Source of the DNA: a virus
Direction: 5' to 3' (one strand)
Virus record (IMG/VR): IMGVR_UViG_3300011253_000399
Span: 1 to 20,387 of that record
Length of the DNA stretch: 20,387 nt
Positions 7,001 through 13,497 of the stretch are shown here, piece after piece. The notes under the pieces are model-generated. The model was not told the DNA's origin. It searched no databases and worked only from the letters and a program-made list of their open reading frames with translations. Each line of letters begins with the position of its first letter. The first letter of the stretch is position 1. The position numbers and the translations under genes are program-made.

Positions 7001-8899
7001 AGAACCAGAGATGTTCGAGGTATGCCTGTAGACATCAATGATCTTTAGGTCTTTCGCAGAAGGATTAGTCCAATCTAAGCGAATGTTCTTGATGCCAGCA
7101 GTAGCGACTAAGCCAGTAGGAGCGTTAGGCGCTGTCGTATCACCATTGATGGTAAAGGTAGCGGTAGTAAATGCACCTTTTACATTTAGCGAGTTAATCG
7201 CTCTGATACGAATCGTAACACTGACCCCTACTTCAGCATTGTAGAACTCGTATTTATTGAGACTGCTAAACAGACTTTTAAACTCAGAGTCGGCTTCGCT
7301 TGTCAGCTTGTACTGTAGTTCGTAATTATTGACCAGATTATCGTAGGACGCATCCCATTGAATAAAGCCAGTAGGTATGACCGTGCCATCTTCACCAAGG
7401 GTCGTAGTCTCAGTGATAGTAATATTGGAGACCGTGCCTACAGTAAACGGATCAGGCAAGCTGGTATCTGGGTAAGCTGTCTGCTCAGTACCTTCCTCCC
7501 ATGTATAGATAGTCGAATCATATTCAAGCAGAGCTAGATCTACTGTGCCGTCCTCGGCAAGCTGCATACCTACGACTTGGAAAGGCTTGGCTGTCCAGCC
7601 CGGAGTTGGATGCGTAATAGACACAACATCTGCAACCTCAAGCTGTAGAGCCTCTGAGGTTGTCTTAATAGCGCAGGTGATCGCATTACGAGACCGCAGC
7701 AAGATAACCCTAGCGAGGTCTCTGGCTTGGTAGTAATTGGTGATTGCGTCTAGTTCGATCTCTTCATGGAGTAAGACACCACCATCTTCTGCTAGATAAG
7801 TAGTCTCTTCAGTTGACCCCGCAGGAGGCCAGATCGCAGTATCAGGTTGCCAGTTAGCATCAGGATTAGGGAACTTTACCGTCACTCGATTAAACTTGTC
7901 TTCCTTACTCTCGCCCTTAATGGCAATGCCACCAATAATCGTATCAGTAGTGAACGTAAACTCACTGCTGCGCGATCCATCTATCTTAAGGCGATATTGA
8001 CCCTGCGAGTACGGCAGGAAGCCACGGCATCCTAGTAATAAGATATTAAGGTTATCAAACAGGCTTTTAGAAGTATCAAGCACGACATTGGTAGTAAACA
8101 ACTTGCCAGAACCGCCACCATCGTACAGAGTCACTGACTCATCGCAAGCGTTGGCAGCGGCAGCTATTGCCACATCGTCAATGGCGCTAACTGGTAAGCC
8201 TTTGCCGTATCGCGTATTGGTGAGGTAGTCACGAATACACAGAGCAGGGTTATCAGACCAAACAGTAGTAGTTGTGCGCGGGTCATATAGTTTTCGGCCT
8301 TTGACTACCGCTGTAATATCAGGGACGCCAGCAAATGCTTCTTCATCCCACGTTAAACGCACCCCTATAAATGCCACACCACGCAATCTATGGTCAGCCG
8401 TCCAGAACTCATTAGCCTCGCGAAGCAATGCGGTATCAGGCATCGTCTGGTTATCAGTTCCTAGATATACGTTCCAGCTTACCAAGCCTGAATACTTAGC
8501 GTCCGTAGACGGCAAGTCATCAAGATATAGATCAGTAACGCTTTCTACTTCCCCTTCGGCTAACACTAGAGCTATGTACAAGTAGTCGTTTGTCGGAGTC
8601 CCAGTTACATCGTCATAAACTTCAGTGTCTGGGTGATAGCCTGAGTACCAATTGGTGTTCCCGCCAACAGTCTTGTAGACACCATCAGTCGATACAAAGA
8701 CACGAACACCGCCAACGCGCCGCTCACCATAGATGACAGGGATTTGCTCAATATTGGATTCTTTGTTGACGAGTACGCCACTCTGCTCGTCATTATTTCG
8801 CTTTGCCGCTTTCTGAGCCTTACGCGCCGCTAGGTAAGAGACCGTGCCAGTTGCCACCATAAAGACAGCAGTTAATACAGCAAATAATGGAAATGGCAT
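4025..8899 (-). CDS. J-like central tail hub and fibre (host specificity) protein, 1624 aa
   Basis: ATG 8899 starts 2 bases after the preceding stop, with GGGG upstream. Domains in order: a hydrophobic segment at 3-25 followed by a basic stretch (AARKAQKAAKR); the tail hub region at about 40-480, of the lambda gpJ / phage-tail-3 type (IEQIPVIYGERRVGGVRVFV, LVLAEGEVESVTDLYLDD, VAFIGVRLTWDEEAF, NPALCIRDYLTNTRYGKGLP); two fibronectin-III domains at about 486-588 and 591-685 (NAPTGLVATAGIKNIRLDW, TTYYYWLKAADYSENVSGFS). Then come three 59-residue repeats (698-874) and about 44 ten-residue repeats (871-1310). A Gly/Phe/Asn-rich segment (1315-1445) and a distinct C-terminal domain (1450-1624) with five Cys close the protein. 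It closes the tail tip and reaches the host receptor. Lambda J is 1132 aa; the excess here is the repeat shaft. The hydrophobic N-terminus may insert in a membrane or pack in the hub. Confidence 0.9.
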   Translation of the reverse strand: MPFPLFAVLTAVFMVATGTVSYLAARKAQKAAKRNNDEQSGVLVNKESNIEQIPVIYGERRVGGVRVFVSTDGVYKTVGGNTNWYSGYHPDTEVYDDVTGTPTNDYLYIALVLAEGEVESVTDLYLDDLPSTDAKYSGLVSWNVYLGTDNQTMPDTALLREANEFWTADHRLRGVAFIGVRLTWDEEAFAGVPDITAVVKGRKLYDPRTTTTVWSDNPALCIRDYLTNTRYGKGLPVSAIDDVAIAAAANACDESVTLYDGGGSGKLFTTNVVLDTSKSLFDNLNILLLGCRGFLPYSQGQYRLKIDGSRSSEFTFTTDTIIGGIAIKGESKEDKFNRVTVKFPNPDANWQPDTAIWPPAGSTEETTYLAEDGGVLLHEEIELDAITNYYQARDLARVILLRSRNAITCAIKTTSEALQLEVADVVSITHPTPGWTAKPFQVVGMQLAEDGTVDLALLEYDSTIYTWEEGTEQTAYPDTSLPDPFTVGTVSNITITETTTLGEDGTVIPTGFIQWDASYDNLVNNYELQYKLTSEADSEFKSLFSSLNKYEFYNAEVGVSVTIRIRAINSLNVKGAFTTATFTINGDTTAPNAPTGLVATAGIKNIRLDWTNPSAKDLKIIDVYRHTSNISGSASKIASINSESFVDQNIAADTTYYYWLKAADYSENVSGFSGVASASATLVTSAGIVDGSIDVAKFASSIEPVTLVTSVPATKSTEVVYNTTDNILYRWDGSAYVAATGVTDFSQLSGNVTAAQFASTIEPVSLVASVPVSKTTEVIYNTSDNKLYRWDGSAYAEATGATNFSELSGNVTAAQFAATIQPVTLVTSVPLTKSTETIYNTTNNTLYRWDGSSYVTVQGASDFSDLTGTVQTAQIAAAAVTATKLGTAAVEAGKIAANAVTTDKIAALAVNADKIASNAITTAKIAADAVTSAELADNAATEAVIATNAITATKILDGAIETAKLAAGAVTAAKITAGTITASEIASATIVAGNIATGTITANQIATNTITASQIAAGAITATEILTGTITALQIAANAITASEIAANTITASQIAAGTISATEIAAGAITTAKLAALAITADKIAANTITAAKIATGTITANEIASNTITAGQIAAGAISTSELAVGAVDTTNLADDAITAAKILDGSITATLIGDGQIITSKLDANAVTAAKIAAGTITADKIAAGTITATEIASNTITAGQIAAGAISTSELAVGAVGSTNIADDAITAAKILDGSITATLIGDGQIITSKLDANAVTAAKIAANTITANEIATGTITANEILANTITAGQIAAGAITATEIAADSLSVGKLISNTSKTYGGALGNSFQFEFGTSTTVAGFTGAGILRGTNSNSFGVAGLGNGDPSVAVAGQQSYNGANSFGAFFANSVFLGGTTHRSQAGLCNNTRAGIFAAGTKAVSLANSTYAVEATGNVYVNGNITATGTITPFTGMHDGLLDDSVTPEIGDIMVDTEVLIKRDISNTLCLQAISSQPNQSAIGVYSEMSPANYVPVSARTATPEKVFDEIEDIQPENLPTRDPQYDALFIDRNCIILNSVGEGQVNVCGEGGDIQAGDLIVTSSTLGKGMKQGDDIIRSYTVAKAREAATFQAGEVKMISCIYLCG
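4955..6292 (-). repeat. About 44 in-register decapeptide (30-bp) repeats in J-like gene
   Basis: Residues 871-1315 follow a strict 10-residue period with no register slip: T-A-x-x-[IL]-A-x-x-[TA]-[IV], for example TASQIAAGAI, TANEIASNTI and TADKIAANTI. Hydrophobic residues fall every fifth position (5 and 10), separated by small or polar residues. This suggests an extended homotrimeric or solenoid shaft. Codons vary widely between units, so the DNA is far less uniform than the protein. Confidence 0.9.
5033..5572 (-). repeat. 270-bp tandem duplication (2 copies) inside decapeptide array
   Basis: Copy 1 is 5572-5303 and copy 2 is 5302-5033. Each encodes nine decapeptides beginning ITAGQIAAGAISTSELAVGA and including ITAAKILDGS, ITATLIGDGQ and IITSKLDANA in the same order. 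The six inner decapeptides are almost identical between copies, apart from VDTTNLADDA versus VGSTNIADDA. Synonymous differences are scattered. A third partial start (ITAGQIAAGAI) follows at 5032. This indicates unequal recombination on top of the older 30-bp array. Confidence 0.88.
6278..6808 (-). repeat. Three tandem 59-residue (177-bp) repeats in J-like gene
   Basis: Units cover residues 698-756, 757-815 and 816-874. Each has the order F-A-x-x-I-x-P-V, LVxSVP, K(S/T)TE, (V/I)YNT, LYRWDGS, then xFSxL(S/T)GxV and AAQFA or TAQIA. The LYRWDG strand-turn motif is common in phage fibre proteins. The three units link the FN3 domains to the decapeptide shaft. Confidence 0.9.
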
Positions 8900-8901
8900 T
8901 A

Positions 8902-9453
8902 CTATTTACCCCACTTAATTTCTTTATTTGTCTCTGCGGCAAACTCAAAACCTTTGTCTCCGGGGAAATATTGTTGCTGCGTATTGTGGTTGGTCTTTCT
9001 GCCGTTGTGCAAATTGAAATCTTTCCAATGACTTGCGACGCCTATTGTCACAGTGCTGGTGCTATCAGTGTCTGTAAATCCGTACCCAGTAATGCGACCG
9101 TCAAAAACCAAAATAGGCTCTCCGATAACAACATCTGCATTCGTTAACACAGCCTTCCATACTCGCGTTCTAACATCCATGTAATTATTAGTTAGAAACA
9201 AGGCTGTAAAGGTCTGGCTGACACCGGAAAAAGTCAGGGTTGAGGAATTCACTTGCAGCTCAGAGCTTTCGCTGAACTCATCAAGCTCAAGAATATCGGC
9301 GCTGCTGTCAAAGGTGGTGCTAAGCGCTACAACGTCCCTAGCCCAATCGGTCAACTTGATAGGAGTAGAAAAATCCATCTGAACAAGGGTAGCCATGTTC
9401 ATGTTGTCGCTGTTCAACGCAGCGATAGTTGCTGCATTTATGATTCTGCTCAT
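8902..9453 (-). CDS. Tail-tip protein, DUF2163 / gpL-position, 183 aa
   Basis: ATG 9453 overlaps the upstream stop (ATGA), with GAGG five bases before it. The pattern is that of a phage tail-tip family (DUF2163/BR0599-type proteins, and lambda gpL by position): TLVQMDFSTPIKLTDWARDV, a middle region with TLTFSGVSQTF, then FDGRITGYGF, ASHWKDFNLHNGRKTN and QQQYFPGDKGFEF, ending IKWGK. The gene lies between the distal tail protein and the J-like hub, as in lambda L to J. Lambda gpL is 232 aa and is reported to bind an iron-sulfur cluster through C-terminal cysteines. This protein is shorter and has no cysteine at all, so that function cannot be present here. It probably forms a ring between the distal tail protein and the hub. 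The family call is from motif memory. Confidence 0.6.
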   Translation of the reverse strand: MSRIINAATIAALNSDNMNMATLVQMDFSTPIKLTDWARDVVALSTTFDSSADILELDEFSESSELQVNSSTLTFSGVSQTFTALFLTNNYMDVRTRVWKAVLTNADVVIGEPILVFDGRITGYGFTDTDSTSTVTIGVASHWKDFNLHNGRKTNHNTQQQYFPGDKGFEFAAETNKEIKWGK

Positions 9454-10028
9454 ATAGCCTCAATGAAATCAACTTCATACGAATACGTTAAATCAGTAGA
9501 GATGCCGTATTCCTGCACATCATTATTAAGGCGTACGGTAAAAGGTACGTCATCGTGTGTCAGTATCTCATTATCCAAGACAGAAGCCACTAACGCTGGC
9601 TGAAAGCTCAATGTGCCAGCACCCGCTAAATCGGCTGTCGCCATATAGACTTTGTTGTGATTGGCAAACTTAAACACATCACCTGCTTTCAGAGTTCCTG
9701 TGAAGCCGTCTAAGGCGATAGAAGTGTCACCTATACTAGCAGCAGCCCCAGCCAAGATCGTTCCTACAACGCTTCCAGAAGAGCTAGAAACCTCTGGTAA
9801 AACGATAGTGAACGTCTCAGCCATTCCACGTTGCGCCATCAAGAACCCTTGTACTGGCGAGAACTCTGCTCTAGTCATTGCAGGATAAGCAGCAGTGAAC
9901 GTAAAGCGCTGACCGCCGATATTCCTGACCTGTGTTCTGCCAGAGATGGTCTGCGAGCTTAGATTAAAAAACTCGCTCGTAAAGTTTACGGAGTTGAATA
10001 CTGGCGATGTTGGGTATGTTCCGCTCAT
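9450..10028 (-). CDS. Distal tail / minor tail protein (gpM position), 192 aa
   Basis: The start overlaps the tape measure stop (ATGA), and the stop overlaps the next gene, so it is tightly coupled. Residues 1-80 and 160-192 form one beta-rich unit (FTFTAAYPAMTRAEFSPVQG, LMAQRGMAETFTIVLPEV; closing YGISTDLTYSYEVDF). Residues about 86-158 look like an inserted domain (GTILAGAAASIGDTSIALDG, LKAGDVFKFANHNKVYM, LSFQPAL), of a beta-module type often inserted in phage structural proteins. Its place just after the tape measure fits the distal tail protein (lambda gpM), the ring that joins the tail tube to the tip. No membrane segment, Cys cluster or enzyme motif is seen. The function is assigned by order and fold pattern rather than by close sequence similarity. 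Confidence 0.6.
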   Translation of the reverse strand: MSGTYPTSPVFNSVNFTSEFFNLSSQTISGRTQVRNIGGQRFTFTAAYPAMTRAEFSPVQGFLMAQRGMAETFTIVLPEVSSSSGSVVGTILAGAAASIGDTSIALDGFTGTLKAGDVFKFANHNKVYMATADLAGAGTLSFQPALVASVLDNEILTHDDVPFTVRLNNDVQEYGISTDLTYSYEVDFIEAI

Positions 10029-11746
10029 GCTAGTGATGCCCTACCGCGATTGTTGATAGCCTGATTAATGATGTTAACCAACTGACCCCTGCGCTTGTAC
10101 AGCAGCTCATCGAAGCCCTTAGTGTCATTGGCTTGAATAGTAATATTGACATTAGTACCCATGCCCTGACCTTTGGTATGGTCAACAACGGTTTCATTAG
10201 GATGGAGAATCGCGGGGAATCCACCCTTGCCATCTACACCACCAACTCGCGCACCCATGCCTGTAAAGCCACCACCCTCGAAAGAGGCTTGGAACTTTTG
10301 AGCCTTAATCGCCGCCACGTTAGCCATACCAGAAGCTACAGTCATCGCCGCCATTGCAACACCTATCGGGCCGGGATAATTCGCTAAAGCTAAGGTTGCG
10401 CCTTGGTAAGTATTCATTACCGCTTGAGCTATTTTCATGCCTTTATCTATTGCAAAGCCTTTCTTTGAGTACGCTGCAATACCGGCTGTCTGCTTGGCAA
10501 ACGCATTAGTAATTTCTACCGCTTCACTCTGTGCTAGTTTGCTCTGCTCTCGTTGCCCAAAGGCTTGTAGCTCCTGAAAGAATGTCAGTTTTTTAGTGGC
10601 GTTTGTCATTCCTTCAGTGATATCAGTTGTGTTTTTACCAGCCGACTCATAGTCTGCTAGATATTGTTTAATTTTATCTGACGGCAGAGTCTCTGCGCGT
10701 AACGCCGCCAAAGATTCCCTTGCTTTTTCCGATGCCTCATAAGCGGCAAGCATATTATCTGCTAAAGGATTTTCAAGAATTTTTAACCCTAAAACTCCAG
10801 CGATAGTATTATAAGTACCAATCAATGCATCTAATGGAACTTTTAGCCCCATGATGACACCCATAAAGCCAGTTTGAATAAATTCATTTAACGCCGCAAA
10901 ACCAATCTTGACGCTATGAATTGCATCTAACAAGAAAGAGAAAGAAGACAGAACTGAATGAGCAGCGTTGATGGCTATTTTTTCAAAGTTTTTCGCACCA
11001 TAACCAGCATCATTGAAACCAGTAAAGATGCCATGAATCAAAGGTAATAGCTCGGCTGTGAATATCGTGACAGCAGCAGAGCCAGCAGTTTTCATTCTGG
11101 TGATGCCGTCGTTCATCTCTTCAAAGCGTTTAGCGTCAACCTCGCTAATAGAAAGACCTAAACTTTTAGCCTCGGCAGACATCTCCCTAAGACCTTCAGA
11201 ACCAAGGTTTAGCGTATTCACTAACGCTACACCCTCTGAATCAAACAGCTTCATGGCTAGACGAACTTTGTCACCGTCACTAGCTACACCTTCAAAAGCG
11301 TCTGCTAAAACTTCCATCTTTTTATCAAGAGGCAGTTTGTTTAATTTGGCAGCATTAATGCCTAACTCTTTAAGAGCGCCTTTCGCCTCACCAAAACCCA
11401 TAGACGCTTCTGACACACGCCTAGTCAAGCGCTGCATTGCCATATTTAGGGTTTCAGCAGCTACGCCGCTAATGTCTGCTGCGTATTGCAGTTCTTGGAG
11501 GGTAGATACGGTAGTGCCGAGCTTTTGAGCTGTCTTTGCTAAGTCGTCTACTTTCTGGACTTGCTTGGACAGCGCGTAACCCATAGCGACAACAGCAGCA
11601 GTTGCAGCAGCCGCAGCAGTTGCAACTCCTTTTGCCATTGTAGCGCCAGCAGCGCTGATCGCTTTAAGATTAGACCTAACAGACTTGAATGCTCTGGTGG
11701 TTCGATCTAATGCCGAGATGACTATTTTAACGTTTTCTGTTGCCAT
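10025..11746 (-). CDS. Tail tape measure protein, 573 aa
   Basis: ATG 11746 lies within the end of the GT chaperone extension; GAG at spacing 8 is a weak Shine-Dalgarno. The protein has typical tape-measure features: a charged helical start (KIVISALDRTTRAFKSVRSN), a very Ala-rich hydrophobic stretch at about 31-60, long amphipathic helices (VDDLAKTAQKLGTTVSTLQE), and a hydrophobic central part at about 265-330. A C-terminal Gly-rich tail from residue 491 (GGGFTGMGARVGGVDGKGGF, then HPNETVVDH) is shared by many tape measures. It sets tail length during assembly and later helps DNA cross the envelope. It is short (lambda gpH is 853 aa). At about 1.5 angstrom per residue, the known scaling, the tail should be roughly 85 nm. 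No lysozyme or peptidase domain is visible. Confidence 0.92.
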   Translation of the reverse strand: MATENVKIVISALDRTTRAFKSVRSNLKAISAAGATMAKGVATAAAAATAAVVAMGYALSKQVQKVDDLAKTAQKLGTTVSTLQELQYAADISGVAAETLNMAMQRLTRRVSEASMGFGEAKGALKELGINAAKLNKLPLDKKMEVLADAFEGVASDGDKVRLAMKLFDSEGVALVNTLNLGSEGLREMSAEAKSLGLSISEVDAKRFEEMNDGITRMKTAGSAAVTIFTAELLPLIHGIFTGFNDAGYGAKNFEKIAINAAHSVLSSFSFLLDAIHSVKIGFAALNEFIQTGFMGVIMGLKVPLDALIGTYNTIAGVLGLKILENPLADNMLAAYEASEKARESLAALRAETLPSDKIKQYLADYESAGKNTTDITEGMTNATKKLTFFQELQAFGQREQSKLAQSEAVEITNAFAKQTAGIAAYSKKGFAIDKGMKIAQAVMNTYQGATLALANYPGPIGVAMAAMTVASGMANVAAIKAQKFQASFEGGGFTGMGARVGGVDGKGGFPAILHPNETVVDHTKGQGMGTNVNITIQANDTKGFDELLYKRRGQLVNIINQAINNRGRASLA

Positions 11747-11873
11747 TTTTTATCTCGAAGTAGGATCGCCAACCTTGATACTCGACAACGCTCATTTCCA
11801 TAATCTCTGCGACTGTCTTATGGAGAACCTCTGCCAGCATATAACAGAAGTACAGATCGTTGTCGGTCGTTAG
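11727..11873 (-). CDS. GT frameshift extension of tail assembly chaperone (T part)
   Basis: A -1 slip at the slippery site ending at 11873 opens a frame of 48 codons. It begins LTTDNDLYF and contains MLAEVLHKTVAEIMEMSVVE and YQGWRSYFEIKNG before TAA at 11729-11727. The pattern LAxxLxKTVxEIxxM, then EYxxWxxYF, is the one I know from T-type extensions of siphophage tail chaperones, so the frame is under protein selection. The fusion protein would be about 160 aa: join 12208-11873 and 11873-11727. It overlaps the tape measure start by 20 bases. In lambda, gpGT binds the tape measure and recruits tube subunits while gpG alone is in large excess. No independent start codon or ribosome site suits this segment alone. 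Confidence 0.85.
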   Translation of the reverse strand, partial: LTTDNDLYFCYMLAEVLHKTVAEIMEMSVVEYQGWRSYFEIKNGNRKR

Positions 11874-12208
11874 TTTTTTGTCACTTCCTCATCTGTCATA
11901 GTGTTATCACTGATCGTAGTGATAATTCTAGACAGTACATCAGGATCGACTTGGCGCAGAAGCTCGCCTTTCTCTGCCTTTCTGAAGATAGGGTTTCCCT
12001 CTTCGTCAATCAGGCGATAGATCAGCGTCATGACCATAGCTTCTGCGCTTTTGCCATCGTTAGACAGCTCCATTATTTCGCCTAACTTAGCCAGCGATAA
12101 TGACGGTTTAGCGTAGACAGTAGAGTCCCACTCAGGGACTTCTACTTTGATAGGCTCTTGATTGATTATATTGGTGTAGTGCTTTTTAGCCTTATCCAAT
12201 ACGCTCAT
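11870..12208 (-). CDS. Tail assembly chaperone, gpG-like, 112 aa
   Basis: ATG 12208 lies 2 bases after the tail tube stop. The protein is acidic and helical: MSVLDKAKKHYTNIINQEPI, a beta start VEVPEWDSTVYAKPSLSLAK, then helices with MVMTLIYRLIDEEG and LLRQVDPDVLSRIITTISDN. This is the size and pattern of siphophage G-type chaperones, which are not part of the mature virion but coat the tape measure during assembly. Its place between tail tube and tape measure is diagnostic. The last codons read ACA AAA AAC TAA, so the stop follows the slippery heptamer directly. Most ribosomes should terminate here and give the short form; a minority shift to make the GT form. Confidence 0.88.
   Translation of the reverse strand: MSVLDKAKKHYTNIINQEPIKVEVPEWDSTVYAKPSLSLAKLGEIMELSNDGKSAEAMVMTLIYRLIDEEGNPIFRKAEKGELLRQVDPDVLSRIITTISDNTMTDEEVTKN
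11873..11879 (-). promoter_or_regulatory. -1 ribosomal frameshift slippery site A_AAA_AAC
   Basis: On the minus strand the zero frame reads AC[A AAA AAC] TAA, an exact X_XXY_YYZ heptamer whose next zero-frame codon is a stop. Both tRNAs can re-pair after a one-base slip. The -1 frame then codes a 48-residue chaperone extension. Slippage between tail chaperone G and GT is a widely conserved mechanism in long-tailed phages. I did not identify a clear downstream pseudoknot. Confidence 0.87.
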
Positions 12209-12210
12209 AG

Positions 12211-12603
12211 TTAAGCTACCGTGTCAGTGGTCAGTGCGCCAGTGCCTTGCAAGCTGATTGAACCTTCTAGCATTCCATCAGTTGTAGCATTGAGGCTATT
12301 AGCAGTGACAATCGCGCTGCCTGTCTTATAGGTATCACCAGCAGTCTCGCCTTCGTAATACACGTTGAGCGTTACTTCTGAGCCTACAGTCAATGCGCCC
12401 TGACCAGTTGTGTCAGTCTCATCAATATAGACATCTGCGCTTGCTGTCCAAGACTTCAGGCTAGGCTTAAAGCTGCGATAGCTATCACCCATGACGGTAT
12501 CTTCTACCGTGTCACCTGACTCTTCGATGCTGTATGAGCGAACCTCGGCTACTGCATTAGTGCCGACCTTGATTGTACCTTCGTTACCAGTATGCGTAGC
12601 CAT
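12211..12603 (-). CDS. Major tail tube protein, 130 aa
   Basis: ATG 12603 overlaps the stop of the preceding small gene (TAATG); GAGG lies 10 bases upstream. The sequence is beta-rich with the tube-protein pattern: HTGNEGTIKVGTNAVAEVRS, SIEESGDTVEDTVMGDSYRS, then LKSWTASADVYIDETDTTGQ, VTLNVYYEGETAGDTYKTGS, and a closing LEGSISLQGTGALT. Starting with a short N-arm and a VxxVRSYSIxE strand followed by a D-rich loop (VEDTVMGD) is typical of TP901-1/gpV-like tube subunits. Hexamers of this protein stack to form the tail tube. At 130 aa it is a single-domain version; lambda gpV (246 aa) has an extra C-terminal Ig domain that is absent here. Position before the G/GT chaperones supports the call. 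Confidence 0.85.
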   Translation of the reverse strand: MATHTGNEGTIKVGTNAVAEVRSYSIEESGDTVEDTVMGDSYRSFKPSLKSWTASADVYIDETDTTGQGALTVGSEVTLNVYYEGETAGDTYKTGSAIVTANSLNATTDGMLEGSISLQGTGALTTDTVA

Positions 12604-12755
12604 TAGTCTTCATCCTCATCAATAAATTCTTCAATTACTTCCACCACTTCAGCCGCTGGCGCTTCTTCATGCCAACCGCGAATTGCCATTATATCGCGCT
12701 GATCTTCCCAAATGGTAAGTTTATCATCACGATTATATACTGTTATGCGCTTCAT
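12603..12755 (-). CDS. Small acidic protein of unknown function, 50 aa
   Basis: A short frame fills the gap between the tail terminator and tail tube genes. ATG 12755 overlaps the upstream stop (ATGA) and has GGAG at 12764-12767, spacing 8. The TAA overlaps the tube gene start (TAATG). The protein begins MKRITVYNRDDKLTIWEDQR, continues DIMAIRGWHEE, and ends in a strongly acidic tail (EVVEVIEEFIDEDED). I recognise no family. No Cys, membrane segment or signal peptide is present. The tight overlaps on both sides and the good ribosome site argue strongly that it is translated. By position it could help tube assembly or act as a minor head-tail component, but nothing in the sequence proves this. 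Confidence 0.75.
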   Translation of the reverse strand: MKRITVYNRDDKLTIWEDQRDIMAIRGWHEEAPAAEVVEVIEEFIDEDED

Positions 12756-13195
12756 TTTGCGATCTCCGCATCATTCTCAAGCGTTGAATATAGCACTTCG
12801 ACCGTAAACACAGCAGACGCTACTGGAATATCTCCATCACCGCTGTAATCTGCATCGAAAGCAATGATTCTAGTGTCTTTCGCATAGCCGCCTCTAGTCA
12901 CATCTACAGCTAATGCAGCCTCGATCTCAGCAGAGATTGTATCAAGCGCTGAATCATAATCTGCTTTTGCCTGAACATACGCCTCAACTGAGACGGTCAT
13001 AGTGCGTAACAAAGTTCTAGGTCTTACATTGGTGGCGTATTCACTAGCGTCAGACTTCGTGTAAATGGTTAATCCGGGCAATTTGTTAGCAGCCAGAGGA
13101 TACACGCGAGACCTGTAAATCTTAGAACCTGTTGTAGATAGCCCTGTTAAGGTCGTCACAACATTGTCGCGTATTAGCTTGCGAACGTGGCTCAT
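12752..13195 (-). CDS. Tail terminator protein, gpU-like, 147 aa
   Basis: The start overlaps the previous stop (ATGA). The pattern fits siphophage tail terminators: an N-terminal helix MSHVRKLIRDNVVTTLTGL, the strand KIYRSRVYPLAANKLPGLTI followed by YTKSDASEY, LRTMTVSVEAYVQAKADYDS, the helix LDTISAEIEAALAVD, and the late strands FDADYSGDGD and VASAVFTVEVLYST. In lambda, gpU (131 aa) forms a hexamer that caps the tail tube when it reaches full length and then docks to the head. Gene order (joining protein, terminator, tube) agrees. No lambda gpZ homologue is seen between this gene and the joining protein, although gpZ-type proteins have similar size. The assignment rests on strand/helix pattern and order. 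Confidence 0.7.
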   Translation of the reverse strand: MSHVRKLIRDNVVTTLTGLSTTGSKIYRSRVYPLAANKLPGLTIYTKSDASEYATNVRPRTLLRTMTVSVEAYVQAKADYDSALDTISAEIEAALAVDVTRGGYAKDTRIIAFDADYSGDGDIPVASAVFTVEVLYSTLENDAEIAK

Positions 13196-13497
13196 TGTTT
13201 CTCCAGCAGCAACTCGGTCATTCCAGTACCATCAGGCATGACAACACGAATCTTATACGAGACCTTATCTATTTCTAGGTCGTCGCCTTCTTCTACATCT
13301 AACACATCAGCCGCACGGCAATAAAACCGTGGGCGAGTGATCGCAAAGTCCATAGACCCGCCAGCATTGACAGCTTCATAGTCGTTATCAAACACGCCTT
13401 TAATGGTCTTATGCGAAGAATCTGGTGTGTCGAAGATTGCCTCAACACCAAAATCAGCCAACATAAAAGCTCTGTCTGCCGCCGTCTCTACTGTCAT
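13192..13497 (-). CDS. Head-tail attachment/stopper protein, gpFII-like, 101 aa
   Basis: The start overlaps the preceding stop (ATGA at 13497-13494). The protein resembles the Phage_attach (gpFII) pattern: an N-terminal helix segment AADRAFMLADFGVEAIF, then TIKGVFDNDYEAVNAGG, RPRFYCRAADVLDVEEGDDL, KVSYKIRVVMPDGTGMTELL and a final LEKQ. The order DxYxxV, RxxDV, EGDxLxIxxxxYxIxxxxPDGTGMTxLxL is typical of this family. Lambda gpFII (117 aa) completes the head and provides the surface where the finished tail binds. The product should act at the neck between the gpW-like ring and the tail terminator. Neighbours on both sides agree with this role. Confidence 0.75.
   Translation of the reverse strand: MTVETAADRAFMLADFGVEAIFDTPDSSHKTIKGVFDNDYEAVNAGGSMDFAITRPRFYCRAADVLDVEEGDDLEIDKVSYKIRVVMPDGTGMTELLLEKQ

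Noticed and set aside
11058-11528. A 156-codon plus-strand open frame opposite the tape measure gene
   Set aside because: It lies fully inside a well-supported gene, has no family pattern and no neighbours on that strand, so it is a chance frame.
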